The notes: generated by a model from the letters alone, not told the origin. DNA of 64,000 bases from Glacieibacterium frigidum (GCF_007097155.1 NZ_VJWA01000002.1:434001-498000), one strand, 5' to 3'; positions 26,008 to 35,234 are shown, counted from the stretch's first letter. Made by a program: numbers and translations.

Positions 26008-26693
26008 GCCGCGGTGGCCGGAGTCGTCGCCGGCAACAGCCCTGCGGCCCTCACGGCTTCCGCCATGGTGATCAGGCTGCCACCGTCGTTGAGACGGCGG
26101 AGGATCGACGTGCGTGCCGCCGCGACGCGCTCGGGGGTCAGTTCGACAAAGCGCCCCGTTCCCGGCTGGCGGCTGCGCTTGGCGTCGTAGCGATCGAGCA
26201 GCTTGAGCACGGTGCCGGCTTCGTGGCGCACGCTTCGCTTTTCGATTCCACCGACGACATCGACATTGACGAAGCCGTGAATCGACTGATGCAGCAGGCG
26301 CCCGAAGGCGCGGTCGACCGCCTCGTCGCGTGCGGCGGCCCAGGCGGCAGCGAACTTCATGTCGCGGCGGCGCAGGCCATAGGGTGTCGAGCCCGACACA
26401 CCGGCGGCTTCGGCAGCGTCACGCGCGCAGCCCGATTCTGCCAGCCGATCCAGAAAGATGCGCTGGCGTGCGTTGCTAAACGTCCGGCGGCTGCTGTCAT
26501 GGTCGAGCGGTCGCCCGAGCACGGCGTTGACCTGTGCATCGAACTCCGGATGGCGTCGGCGATAATGGCTGACGGCGGGGTTGCCGATTCCCGCCGCGCT
26601 GGCAGCGGCTACAAGCGAATGCGTCTCGGCCAGTGCCGCGAAATAAGCAGCGGAACGAACCGGATCGGCGAGCGCAGGGGTACGATGGGGCAT
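26004..26693 (-). CDS. Terminase small subunit-like protein (gp1-like)
   Basis: 229 residues from ATG at 26693; an alternative start at 26738 adds 15 residues. It has two helix-turn-helix-like units (SLVAAASAAGIGNPAVSHYRRRHPEF and RQRIFLDRLAESGCARDAAEAAGVSGSTPYGLRRRDMKFAAAW), the pattern of small terminases that bind DNA. It is the first gene of the cluster. A promoter-like sequence lies about 110 bases upstream. Confidence 0.8.
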   Translation of the reverse strand: MPHRTPALADPVRSAAYFAALAETHSLVAAASAAGIGNPAVSHYRRRHPEFDAQVNAVLGRPLDHDSSRRTFSNARQRIFLDRLAESGCARDAAEAAGVSGSTPYGLRRRDMKFAAAWAAARDEAVDRAFGRLLHQSIHGFVNVDVVGGIEKRSVRHEAGTVLKLLDRYDAKRSRQPGTGRFVELTPERVAAARTSILRRLNDGGSLITMAEAVRAAGLLPATTPATAA

Positions 26694-26808
26694 CGACCGG
26701 GACCTTTCGGACAGGCGCGCGGCCTCCGGCGACGGCAATGGGCCGGTCGGGGAAGGCAGCGCGTAAATTGCGGGGTTCGCCGTGGACGCGATTCGTCAGG
26801 CTGGGTTT

Positions 26809-26837
26809 CGTATAGCCTGAAGCGTTGCGCTAGTCAA
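26809..26837 (-). promoter_or_regulatory. Sigma-70-like promoter of the GTA cluster
   Basis: On the minus strand TTGACT (26837-26832), an exact 17-base spacer and TATACG (26814-26809) stand ~105 bases before the first GTA gene. The -35 box lies over the stop of the DUF559 gene. No other promoter of similar quality was seen upstream of gp1. Confidence 0.55.
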
Positions 26838-27246
26838 GCATTTTGTGCGTTTTTGGTTCGTTTCTCTTCCCCCCTCCCTCTTCAGGGAGGGGTCGGGGGT
26901 GGGTGCCGCCGGCTTCGGCGGCCTGTTGACAGGCACCGGCGACGCCCTCGGGCCACTCACGCGCGTACTCGTTGGCAAAGCGCAGGACCGTCCAGCCTTG
27001 CGCTTCAAGATACCGGGTCCGTGCGGCGTCATAGGCCTCGGTCGCGTCGTGCGAGCGGCCATCGAGTTCGACCACGATCCGCGCAGTCCGGCAGGCGAAG
27101 TCGGCGATGAACGGGCCGATCGGGAGCTGGCGGGTAAAGCGCGGGCTGACGTGCCGAAGCTGTCGCCAGACGGCGCGCTCGGCTGGGGTAGCATTATTGC
27201 GAAGCTCGCGGGCGCGCTTGGTGAGCGGAGGGGCGACGCGCTTCAT
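26830..27246 (-). CDS. DUF559 protein (Vsr-like endonuclease fold) with repeat-encoded tail
   Basis: 138 residues. KRARELRNNATPAERAVWRQLRHVSPRFTRQLPIGPFIADFACRTARIVVELDGRSHD...YDAARTRYLEAQGWTVLRFANEYAREW is the DUF559 family, related to very-short-patch-repair nucleases; Asp/Glu of the FIADFA and VVELDG strands would bind metal. Residues ~113-128 ([16 protein letters not shown]) are translated from a copy of a palindromic repeat, and inverted copies flank the gene. Role unknown. Confidence 0.85.
   Translation of the reverse strand: MKRVAPPLTKRARELRNNATPAERAVWRQLRHVSPRFTRQLPIGPFIADFACRTARIVVELDGRSHDATEAYDAARTRYLEAQGWTVLRFANEYAREWPEGVAGACQQAAEAGGTHPRPLPEEGGGKRNEPKTHKMLD
26868..26922 (+). repeat. 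Palindromic GC-rich repeat overlapping the DUF559 3' end
   Basis: CCCCTCCCTCTTCAGGGAGG and the following GGGGGTGGGTGCCG belong to the same family as 27346-27396, same orientation, and 27268-27328, opposite orientation. Confidence 0.75.
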
Positions 27247-27267
27247 CGTGGCAGGCTAATCCGCAGG

Positions 27268-27396
27268 GCGTTGCGCGCCAAGCGGCGCGCACCCACCCCT
27301 AACCCCTCCCTGAAGAGGGAGGGGGATCCGCTCGGCCCTGCTGCTCCCCTCCCTCTTCAGGGAGGGAAGTGGGTGGGTGCGGCGCGCTTGCGCCGC
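27268..27396. repeat. Inverted pair of the same repeat upstream of DUF559
   Basis: 27268-27328 (GCGCGCACCCACCCC ... CCCTCCCTGAAGAGGGAGGG) and 27346-27396 (CCCCTCCCTCTTCAGGGAGG ... GTGGGTGCGGCGCGC) are inverted copies separated by ~17 bases. They take up most of the gap between DUF559 and the dehalogenase gene, which are divergent. Confidence 0.8.
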
Positions 27397-27461
27397 TCTT
27401 CCCCACCTTGACGCCGCCCCCCGCCCCCCGCACCGTCGCCTCACCCCCAAGGGAGCATCAC

Positions 27462-28361
27462 ATGCAGGTTCTGCGCACGCCCGATAACCGGTTCGCAAAC
27501 CTGCCCGATTATCCGTTCGCGCCGCACTACCGTACCGTGACCGACGCCGAATCGGGGGAGGCGCTGCGGATCCACTGTGTCGACGAGGGGCCGCACGACG
27601 CCGCGCCCGTGCTGCTGATGCACGGCGAGCCGAGCTGGTCGTATTTGTACCGCCACTTCGTCGGGCCGTTGGCCGCCAGGGGCCACCGCGTCGTCGCGCC
27701 CGATCTGGTCGGCTTCGGGCGCTCGGACAAGCCCGCGGCGCTGTCGGACTACACCTACGAGCGCCACGTCGCGTGGATGAGTGACTGGCTGACCGGGGTC
27801 GACCTGCACCACATCACCCTGTTCTGCCAGGATTGGGGCGGACTGATCGGGCTGCGCCTCGTCGCGGCTTTCCCGGAACGGTTCGCGCGGCTCGTCATCG
27901 CCAACACCGGGCTGCCGGTCGGGACGGGCTGGTCGGCGGGCTTCGAGCAGTGGCGCGAGTACAGCCAGTCGGTGCCCGAATTTCCCGCCGGCGCGATCCT
28001 CAACCGCGGTTCTGTGCGCGAGCTGAGCCCGCAGGAGATCGCCGCCTACGACGCGCCCTTCCCCGACGAGAGCTACAAGGCGGGGGCGCGCATCTTTCCC
28101 ACACTGGTTCCCGTCACCCCGGAGCACGCCTCGGTCGCCGAGAACCGCGCGGCGTGGGAGGTGCTGAGCCGCTTCGACCGCCCCGTCGTCACCGCGTTCA
28201 GCGACCGCGACGCGGTCACCGCAGGCGGCGAGCGCATCTTCATCGAGCGCATCCCCGGTGCGAAGGGCCAGCCGCACCGGATCGTGCCCGGCGGCCACTT
28301 CCTGCAGGAGGACTCGGCCGACGCGCTCGTCGAGCTGATCGACGGGTTCGTGCGCGCCTGA
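27462..28361 (+). CDS. Haloalkane dehalogenase (HLD-I type)
   Basis: 299 residues. It hydrolyses carbon-halogen bonds of haloalkanes to alcohols. Visible catalytic set: nucleophile D124 with halide-binding W125 in FCQDWGG, oxyanion motif [11 protein letters not shown] (residues 54-64, second halide contact), acid in AFSDRDAV (D248/D250), and His 279 in PGGHFLQED. The numbering of the nucleophile matches DhlA of Xanthobacter. Start chosen at 27462 because AAGGGAG is 8 bases upstream; the longer frame lies in a repeat. Substrate range cannot be read. Confidence 0.92.
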   Translation: MQVLRTPDNRFANLPDYPFAPHYRTVTDAESGEALRIHCVDEGPHDAAPVLLMHGEPSWSYLYRHFVGPLAARGHRVVAPDLVGFGRSDKPAALSDYTYERHVAWMSDWLTGVDLHHITLFCQDWGGLIGLRLVAAFPERFARLVIANTGLPVGTGWSAGFEQWREYSQSVPEFPAGAILNRGSVRELSPQEIAAYDAPFPDESYKAGARIFPTLVPVTPEHASVAENRAAWEVLSRFDRPVVTAFSDRDAVTAGGERIFIERIPGAKGQPHRIVPGGHFLQEDSADALVELIDGFVRA

Positions 28362-28380
28362 CCTCTCAGGCTCTGATCCC

Positions 28381-31300
28381 TCAGGCGATGTGCACCAGCC
28401 CGCCGCCCAACGGCGCCGGCGTCGGATACTCGAGGTCGAGGCCCAGCATGTTCTCCCAATACTCGACCGAGGTGAAGGTGAAGACGTCGAGGACGTGAAC
28501 CGTCTGGCGACCTGCCGTCGATTCGAGCGTCAGCACCAGGTCGAGCGCGCGGGCTTCGTTGCGCAGGTCGTAGCCATTGGCGGTCTGGCCGGTCGACAGG
28601 AAGCCGACCTGTGCGGCGGTCACCGTCACGCCGGCGCCGAACGCCAGGCTGTCGTTGTCGACCCGCAGATAGTCGACGATGATGTCGATCGCGCCGTCGT
28701 CGACCTTGTCGAACAGGAAGACGTCGCCGTCGAGCCCGCCGGCGAGCACGTCGTTGCCGTCGCCGCCGATCAGCACGTCGCTGCCCAGCACGGTGACCAG
28801 CACGTCGTTCCCGTCGCCGCCGTCGAAGCGCTCGGCGGTGCGGCTGCCGGTGAACACGTCGTCATAAGCCGACCCGATGATCGCCTCGATCCCGCTGAAG
28901 CGGTCGCCCGCGGCGTCGCCGGTCGAGCCCCGGAAGTCGATGAGGTTCGCGGTCACGCCCGTGGTCGCGGTCGCATAGCTCGCGGTGTCGAATCCCGCGC
29001 CGCCGATCAGGATGTCGGCGCCGGCACCGCCGATCAGAACGTCGTCGCCGCCCTTGCCGTCGATCGTGTCGTTCCCCGCGCGGCCGTCGAAGCGGTCGGC
29101 GTCGCCGGCGCCGGTAATCACGTCGTTCCCCGCGGTCTGCGACTGCACCGAATACAGGGTGATGGTATTGCTTATTTCCTGCGCGCTGATCAGCAGGTTC
29201 TGCCCCGTCGGGCTGTTCGCGGCCGACACGAACAGGCTCGTCTCGGGCCCCAGGTCCTGCGCGGTCTGCGGCTTGTAGGTGACGAAGGCCGCGTTGGCGG
29301 GGTCGGTCACGTCATAGATCATGTAGCCGCCGACGCGCTCCAGCCCGACGAAGGCATAGGTGCGGTCGCCGATCTTGCCGATGGTGACGCCCTCGGGCTC
29401 GGGGCCCTTGTCGTCGGAGCGGGTATCGAACGAGCTCGCCGCCGTGCTCTGGTTGCTGTTGAAGGCGGCCGGGGTGTTCGCCGCGATGATCGCCTCGAAC
29501 TCGCCGCCGGTCTCGCGGACCTTGGTGATGCTTCCGTCGGCCTCCTGCCGGAAGATCGAGATGCCACGCCCGCCCAGCGTCGTAATGACGTCGTAGTCGC
29601 CGTCGCCGTCGGTGTCGCCGGTCGTCGTCAGCACGTTGAGGCGGCCGAGATTGGCATCGGCCTTCAGCGCCGCGGCATTGGGGTAGAGGGTCGGGTCGAG
29701 GACGTACGACCCGCTGCTCAGGCGGACCGAATCGGCGATGTTGACCCGCGCGTCGCCTTCGTTGGCGGTCACGAAATACTTGACGCCGCCGACCTCGAAC
29801 GCGGCGATCGCGTCGGGCTGGATCAGGCTCTGGACGTTGGCGTTGCGGATGTTGATCGCCGCGGTGCCGCCGGCGCCGTCGCGGTCGCTGGGGTCGAAGG
29901 CGTTGCCCGCGAGGTTGCGGTCGACGGTGCCGAGCGGCTGGATCGACAGCGGCCGGTCGGCGGACGGGTTCGTGAGGTCGATGACCGCGACGCCGTTGAC
30001 CTCCTGCAGCGTGACATAGGCGAGCGTGCCGTCGGCCGAGACGGTGATGTACTCGGGCTCGATATCGCCCGCCGCAGCCTGGCCCGGCGCGATCGCCAGC
30101 CCGCGCGCGCGCAGCGCATCCTCGGTGCCGTTGAGCGAGGCGAACGAGATGGTGTTCGACACCGCCGCATTCGCCGCGCCGCCCGACAGGTCGATGATGC
30201 TGACCGAGCCCTGCGCCGACAGCGCCTCGCCCTCGTTCGCGACCAGCAGCTTCTTGCCGTCGGGGGTGAAGGTCACATCGTCGGGCAGGATGCCGACCTG
30301 GACGGTCTTGATCAGCGCGTTGGTCGCGGCGTCGAACAGCGCGACGAAGCCCGGCAGGCTGGGGTTGCTGTTCTCGTAACCCACGGCAATCACGCCGTTC
30401 TTGACGTCGACGGCGTTGACCCCGCCGGTCAGGTAGCTGGGCAGGCCCGACAACAGGATCGGCGCCTCGTTGGTCAGCGTGCCGTCGGCGTTGATCCGCG
30501 CGACATTGATCGAATTGCCCGGGATATTCGTCGCATAGACCTTGCCGTTCTCGTACGCCGAGCTCTCGGCGCCCGGGATCGTACCCGTGATCGAGCCGAG
30601 GCGGACGAGGACGACATCGTCGCTCGCCACCGGGGTGGTCACGGAGCCGGCGAGCGACGCCGCGGCGCCGTAGACCGCGATTCCGCCGATGCTCAGCCCG
30701 AAGTCATCGTTGACGATCGTCGCCGCCGCATTCGCCGCGCCGATGGTGACCGAGGCGGCGGCGGGGTTGCTGGCGCCGGTGAGCGTCAGCGCAAAGCCCT
30801 CGCTCGCCTCGATCGTCGTGTCCCCGGCGATGGTGACGGTGACCGTCGTGGAGGTCGCGCCGGCGGCAATGCTGCCGCTGAACGACGTCGGCAACGTGCC
30901 GCCGAAGTCCGCCGCGTCGGTGGTGCCCGCCGCGATGGTGCCCGAGAAATCGAGCGTGCCCGTGGTGCCGCCCGAACGCTCGACGGTGAAGGTGAAATTG
31001 CGCGTCCCGGTGTTGCTCTCTGCCTGCGACAGCGCCTGCGAGGCGGCGGTGAAGCCGACCGTCTGGCCGGGCGCCGCCAGCGTGAAGGCGGTCGCGTCGA
31101 ACGGCACGTCGGGGTCGACGCCGTCGACACCCTGGTCGCCGCCGGCATTCTGCGTCGCGAAGTTCGCGGCATTGGCGAGCGCGGCGGTGTAATCGGCAAA
31201 GCTCGTCTGGTTGCTGCGCGAGCCCGAATATTCGACGATGTCGAGGCCGCCCGTGAAGCTGACGGCGTTCACCCCCGCGGTCAGGCCGGTGCCCGCCAGC

Positions 31301-32700
31301 GTCGCCGAATCGGCCGGGATCTCGAAGCCGTCGGTCGCGATCGCGGCGAGGAAGGCGGTCGGCGCGGTCGCCGAGGTGCCGGTGAAGGCATAGACGATCT
31401 CGCCGCCCGCCGCGAAGCCGGTGTTGGCCCCGTCGACGTACTGGACGGTGCCCAGCGCGCTGGTCGGATTCGGCGAGTTGATGGTGTCGATCGTCACCAC
31501 GGTGCCTGCGGCGATCAGCGTATTGGCGGTCCACGCGAAGGCGGCCTCGCCCGCGTTGAACGCGCTACCGGTCCACTCATTGTCCTGGAAGAAGATCGTC
31601 GAGCCCGCGGCGATGTCCTTCAGCGCGACGAAGGCGAGATTGTCGTCGCCGTCGGTGTTCAGCGCGGTGAAGGCGATGTCGCCCGCCGCGAGCGCGGGAA
31701 TCGCGAAATCGTCATTGACGATGCTGGCGGTCGCAGTCGCCGCCGCCGCGCCGATCGTCGTGGTCACGCCGGCGCCGTTCGAGACGTTGGTCAGCGTCAG
31801 CGAGAAGCCCTCGGTCGCCTCGACGATCGTGTCCGCGGCGACGGTCACGGTGACCGTCGCGCTGGTCGCGCCGGCGGCGATGCTGCCGCTGAAGCTGGTG
31901 CGGAGAGCGCCGCCGGCATAGTCGGCAGCGTCCGTCGAGCCGGCGGCGATGGTGCCGCTGAAATCGACCTGGCCGGTGGTGCCGCCGGTGCGCGCCACGG
32001 TGAAGCTGTAGACGGTGGTCCCGGCGTTGCCCTCGTTCTGGGTCAGGCCCGCGACTGCGAAGCCGACCGACTGGGTCTCGACGCCGCCGGTGGTGAAGGG
32101 CGTCAGGCTGAACGGCAGGTCGGGGTTGGTGCCGTCGATCGACTGGTCGCCCGCGCCGTCCTGGGTCAGCCAGTTCGCGGGATTGTTGATGATCGCGCGG
32201 TAGTCGGCGAAGCTCGTGGCGCCGGTGCGGTTGCCGTTGAACACCGCGAAATCCTCGCCCGGGTTCGTGCCGCCGTTCGACAGGTCGATCGCGGTCTGGC
32301 CGACGACGAGGCCCGTGCCGCTGAGCGTGCCGCCCGACTGCGCAAAGCCGTCGTTGGCGATCGCGGCGAGGAAGGTGGTGGGCGCAAACGCCGCGCCGAC
32401 ATAGGCGTAGACGATCTCGCTATCGCTGCCGAGGCCGCTCGACCCGGTCAACGTCCCGAAATTGCTCGTCGGGTTCGAGCTGAAGCTGTTGATCCGCACG
32501 ACCGTCCCGGCGGCGATCGACGAGGTCGCGGTGAAGGTGACCTGGCCCTCGCCGGTGTTGAAGGCACTGCCCTGCCACTCCTGGTCGTTGAAATAAATGA
32601 CCTGGCCCGCGTCGATCGTGTCGAGCGCCACGAAGGCGAGATCGTCGTTGCCATCCGCGTTGAAGCCGGTGAACGCGATCGAGCCGAGACCGAGAGCCAT
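28381..32700 (-). CDS. Giant RTX protein with duplicated N-terminal modules and beta-propeller domain
   Basis: 1439 residues, no Sec signal, start MALGLGSIAFTGFNADG. Residues ~1-200 and ~335-545 are duplicate modules (IAFT--N-DG-D-LAFVAL--I-AG). Each is followed by a Calx-beta-type domain (~205-325, ~550-670; PVQVDFSGTIAAG-like). Residues ~680-1190 form a propeller-like choice-of-anchor region (VDVKNGVIAVGYEN, VTFTPDGKKLLVANEGE, YITVSADGTLAYVTLQE). The end has RTX calcium repeats (GNDTIDGKGGDDVLIGGAGADILIGGAG), so type I secretion is expected. Probably a secreted surface or phosphatase-like protein. Confidence 0.9.
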   Translation of the reverse strand: MALGLGSIAFTGFNADGNDDLAFVALDTIDAGQVIYFNDQEWQGSAFNTGEGQVTFTATSSIAAGTVVRINSFSSNPTSNFGTLTGSSGLGSDSEIVYAYVGAAFAPTTFLAAIANDGFAQSGGTLSGTGLVVGQTAIDLSNGGTNPGEDFAVFNGNRTGATSFADYRAIINNPANWLTQDGAGDQSIDGTNPDLPFSLTPFTTGGVETQSVGFAVAGLTQNEGNAGTTVYSFTVARTGGTTGQVDFSGTIAAGSTDAADYAGGALRTSFSGSIAAGATSATVTVTVAADTIVEATEGFSLTLTNVSNGAGVTTTIGAAAATATASIVNDDFAIPALAAGDIAFTALNTDGDDNLAFVALKDIAAGSTIFFQDNEWTGSAFNAGEAAFAWTANTLIAAGTVVTIDTINSPNPTSALGTVQYVDGANTGFAAGGEIVYAFTGTSATAPTAFLAAIATDGFEIPADSATLAGTGLTAGVNAVSFTGGLDIVEYSGSRSNQTSFADYTAALANAANFATQNAGGDQGVDGVDPDVPFDATAFTLAAPGQTVGFTAASQALSQAESNTGTRNFTFTVERSGGTTGTLDFSGTIAAGTTDAADFGGTLPTSFSGSIAAGATSTTVTVTIAGDTTIEASEGFALTLTGASNPAAASVTIGAANAAATIVNDDFGLSIGGIAVYGAAASLAGSVTTPVASDDVVLVRLGSITGTIPGAESSAYENGKVYATNIPGNSINVARINADGTLTNEAPILLSGLPSYLTGGVNAVDVKNGVIAVGYENSNPSLPGFVALFDAATNALIKTVQVGILPDDVTFTPDGKKLLVANEGEALSAQGSVSIIDLSGGAANAAVSNTISFASLNGTEDALRARGLAIAPGQAAAGDIEPEYITVSADGTLAYVTLQEVNGVAVIDLTNPSADRPLSIQPLGTVDRNLAGNAFDPSDRDGAGGTAAINIRNANVQSLIQPDAIAAFEVGGVKYFVTANEGDARVNIADSVRLSSGSYVLDPTLYPNAAALKADANLGRLNVLTTTGDTDGDGDYDVITTLGGRGISIFRQEADGSITKVRETGGEFEAIIAANTPAAFNSNQSTAASSFDTRSDDKGPEPEGVTIGKIGDRTYAFVGLERVGGYMIYDVTDPANAAFVTYKPQTAQDLGPETSLFVSAANSPTGQNLLISAQEISNTITLYSVQSQTAGNDVITGAGDADRFDGRAGNDTIDGKGGDDVLIGGAGADILIGGAGFDTASYATATTGVTANLIDFRGSTGDAAGDRFSGIEAIIGSAYDDVFTGSRTAERFDGGDGNDVLVTVLGSDVLIGGDGNDVLAGGLDGDVFLFDKVDDGAIDIIVDYLRVDNDSLAFGAGVTVTAAQVGFLSTGQTANGYDLRNEARALDLVLTLESTAGRQTVHVLDVFTFTSVEYWENMLGLDLEYPTPAPLGGGLVHIA

Positions 32701-32811
32701 AAGTCCATCCCCTGACTGGTCGACCGGCGGGCCGGCGACTCATTCGTTAACCGGAAAAATATCCGGTCAGGGACGTGCACGCGCTGCGTTATGATTTTGT
32801 GACGGTCGTGA

Positions 32812-33228
32812 TCAGTTGAAGCGCTTCGCGACTTCGATCATCGCGAGGGCAGCGCGCGCCGCCTCGCCGCCCTTGTCCTTCTCGGATGCCCGCGCCCGCG
32901 CCCAGGCCTGCGCCTCGTTCTCGACCGTCAGGATGCCGTTGCCGATCGCCGCGCCGTCGAGGCTCAGCGCCATCAGGCCGCGGGCGCTTTCGCCGGCGAC
33001 GATCTCGAAATGATAGGTCTCGCCGCGGATGACCGTCCCGAGCGCGACGAAGCCGTCGAACTCGCCGGTGTCGTGGGCGCGCGCGACCGCCGCCGGGATT
33101 TCGAGCGCGCCGGGCACGGTGATCGTCTCATGGGTCGCGCCGGCCGCATCGAGCGCCGCGCGGGCGCCGTCGAGGAGCGCGTCGGCGAGTGCGTCGTAGA
33201 AGCGGGCCTCGACGATCAGGATGCGCAT
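32812..33228 (-). CDS. ribH: 6,7-dimethyl-8-ribityllumazine synthase
   Basis: 138 residues. Joins the RibB product (3,4-dihydroxy-2-butanone 4-phosphate) to the pyrimidine to form lumazine, the precursor of riboflavin. Motifs: [26 protein letters not shown] with the catalytic His, and [17 protein letters not shown]. Last of a riboflavin gene run on the minus strand (ribD-ribE-ribB-ribH). Confidence 0.96.
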   Translation of the reverse strand: MRILIVEARFYDALADALLDGARAALDAAGATHETITVPGALEIPAAVARAHDTGEFDGFVALGTVIRGETYHFEIVAGESARGLMALSLDGAAIGNGILTVENEAQAWARARASEKDKGGEAARAALAMIEVAKRFN

Positions 33229-33247
33229 TGGGGGGTCCTTTCTGTCA

Positions 33248-33305
33248 CCCTCCCCTTCAGGGGAGGGTCCGAGAGACGCGCGGAACGCGCGGCCCGGGGG
33301 TGGGG
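33248..33305 (+). repeat. Palindromic extragenic repeat between ribB and ribH
   Basis: CCCTCCCCTTCAGGGGAGGG plus the tail GAGAGACGCGCGGAACGCGC nearly repeats 21546-21603 in the GTA cluster; same orientation. Confidence 0.85.
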
Positions 33306-33313
33306 CTTCGGGT

Positions 33314-34585
33314 CTAACCCGGAATCGCCTGCTCGCCGACGACGTTCAGGCCATAGCCCTGCAGCCCGACGATGTTGCGGTGCGAATTGGTCAGCAGGAT
33401 CATGTCGGTAACGCCGAGGTCGACGAGGATCTGCGCGCCGATACCGTAGTCGCGCAGCTCGAAGGGCTCGCCGGCGCCGCGCGCGCGCATCTGGGTGCTG
33501 ATCGCGTCGGGACGCGCGTCTCGGATGATGACGACAATGCCGGCGCCGGCCTCGCCGACCGCCTCCATCGCGCGCTGCAGCTGCCCGGCCTTGCCGCCGA
33601 CTTCGCCGAACAGGTCGGTGAACATGCTCATCGCGTGGACGCGGACAAGGGTCGGCTTGCCGGGTTCGATGCGGCCCTTCTGCAGGACCATGTGCTCGGC
33701 ATATTCGGCCTTGTTGGCATAGGTCTTGGCGGTCCAGCCGCCGCCGTAGATCGACTCGAGCGGGGCCTGCGCGACGCATTCGACGAGGTGGTCGTGGCGC
33801 AAGCGATAGGCGATCAGGTCGCGGATCGTGCCGATCTTGAGGCCGTGGGTCGCGGCGAACTCCAGCAGGTCGGGCAGGCGCGCCATCTCGCCGTCGTCCT
33901 TCATGATCTCGCAGATCACGCCGCTCGGGTTGAGCCCCGCCAGCCGCGCGACGTCGACCGCGGCCTCGGTGTGCCCGGCGCGAACGAGCACCCCGCCGTC
34001 GCGCGCCACCAGCGGAAACACATGACCCGGCGAGACGATATGGGCGGCGTCCTTTCCCGCGTCGATCGCCACCGCGATGGTGCGCGCGCGGTCGGCGGCG
34101 GAGATGCCCGTGGTCACCCCGTCGCGCGCCTCGATCGACACGGTGAAGGCGGTGGCGTGGCGGGTGCCGTTGTGCTGCGCCATCAGCGGCAGGCCGAGCG
34201 CCTTGACCCGCTCGCTGGCGAGGCTGAGGCAGATCAGGCCGCGGCCGTAGCGCGCCATGAAATTGATTGCGTCGGGGGTCGCCATCTGCGCCGGGATGAC
34301 GAGGTCGCCCTCGTTCTCGCGGTCCTCGTCGTCGACCAGGATGAACATGCGCCCGTTGCGCGCCTCGTCGATGATTTCCTCAGGGCTTGCCATGACGCGC
34401 TGCGGGTGGCGGCCCGACAGATGCGCCTCGAGCTTGCGCAGCGTATCGGCGGTCGGGTTCCAGTCGGGATCGTCGAGGCTGCGCAGCGAATTGGCGTGCA
34501 GCCCGGCAGCGCGCGCGAGCCCCGAGCGGCTGGTCACGCCATCGGCGACGAGGCTGCGGACGCGGTCGATCAGGATGCTGCTCAT
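33314..34585 (-). CDS. ribB: 3,4-dihydroxy-2-butanone 4-phosphate synthase with degenerate RibA-like domain
   Basis: 423 residues. Residues ~1-60 look like a helix-turn-helix ([22 protein letters not shown]). Residues ~75-265 are RibB with the acidic loop [23 protein letters not shown] and [10 protein letters not shown]. Residues ~270-423 resemble GTP cyclohydrolase II, but the zinc site is gone: [15 protein letters not shown] stands where HSECLTGDVFGSLRCDCG is expected, and the LRQEGRGIGL motif is [10 protein letters not shown]. So only RibB activity is likely. A second M at 34597 is possible. Confidence 0.92.
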   Translation of the reverse strand: MSSILIDRVRSLVADGVTSRSGLARAAGLHANSLRSLDDPDWNPTADTLRKLEAHLSGRHPQRVMASPEEIIDEARNGRMFILVDDEDRENEGDLVIPAQMATPDAINFMARYGRGLICLSLASERVKALGLPLMAQHNGTRHATAFTVSIEARDGVTTGISAADRARTIAVAIDAGKDAAHIVSPGHVFPLVARDGGVLVRAGHTEAAVDVARLAGLNPSGVICEIMKDDGEMARLPDLLEFAATHGLKIGTIRDLIAYRLRHDHLVECVAQAPLESIYGGGWTAKTYANKAEYAEHMVLQKGRIEPGKPTLVRVHAMSMFTDLFGEVGGKAGQLQRAMEAVGEAGAGIVVIIRDARPDAISTQMRARGAGEPFELRDYGIGAQILVDLGVTDMILLTNSHRNIVGLQGYGLNVVGEQAIPG

Positions 34586-34628
34586 GGGCGGTCTCACACT
34601 GCGATGTATGAGGCCTAGTCAGATCACA

Positions 34629-35225
34629 TCATAGTGTCAAACGCATCCGTCCGAGATAGCGCGCCAGCACGTCGATCTCGACGTTGAGCCCGTCGCCCGC
34701 CGCCGCGCCGCCCAGCGTCGTCTCGGCAGCGGTATGCGGGATGATGTTGACCCAGAACGCCACGCCGTCGTCGGTATCGGCGACCTCGTTGACCGTCAGC
34801 GACACGCCGTCGAGGGTGATCGAGCCCTTGGCGGCGATGAAGCCCGCCAGTGCCGCGGGGGCGGTGAAGCTGAGCCGGGTCGAGTCGCCCTCGGGCGTCA
34901 CCGACACCAGCCGTGCCACCGCGTCGACATGGCCCGTGACGATATGCCCGCCGAGCTCGTCGCCGACCTTCAGCGCGCGTTCGAGGTTGAGGCGCGCCCC
35001 CGCCTGCCAGCGCGGCGCGGTCTTGGAGACGGTCTCCCCCGAGACATCGACCGCGAACCAGTCGGGCCCCTTGTCGACGACGGTCAGGCAGACGCCCGAG
35101 CACGCCACCGACGCCCCGATCGGCAGCGTCGCGGTGTCGTACCCGGTCGAAATGCGGACGCGCAGGTCGCCGCGCTGCTCGACGCTGAGGACGGTGCCGA
35201 TGTCGGTGACGAGGCCGGTGAACAT
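34629..35225 (-). CDS. ribE: Riboflavin synthase, alpha subunit
   Basis: 198 residues, two homologous lumazine-binding halves: MFTGLVTDIGTV...GASVACSGVCLTVVDKG and GGHIVTGHVDAVARLVSV...KGSITLDGVSLTVNEV. It dismutates two lumazines to riboflavin. Nine bases after ribD. Confidence 0.96.
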   Translation of the reverse strand: MFTGLVTDIGTVLSVEQRGDLRVRISTGYDTATLPIGASVACSGVCLTVVDKGPDWFAVDVSGETVSKTAPRWQAGARLNLERALKVGDELGGHIVTGHVDAVARLVSVTPEGDSTRLSFTAPAALAGFIAAKGSITLDGVSLTVNEVADTDDGVAFWVNIIPHTAAETTLGGAAAGDGLNVEIDVLARYLGRMRLTL

Positions 35226-35234
35226 GGCCCGGGC

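Noticed and set aside
5522-26693. Active prophage
   Set aside because: No integrase, repressor, replication or lysis genes; compact GTA order and flanking core genes fit a GTA better.
26866-27396. CRISPR array
   Set aside because: The repeats are few, unequally spaced, inverted and palindromic; no spacers or cas genes.
28390-32715. A 1441-residue open frame on the plus strand
   Set aside because: It lies exactly opposite the RTX protein, is Arg/Val/Ala-rich and lacks domains; the high-GC third codon base explains the lack of stops.
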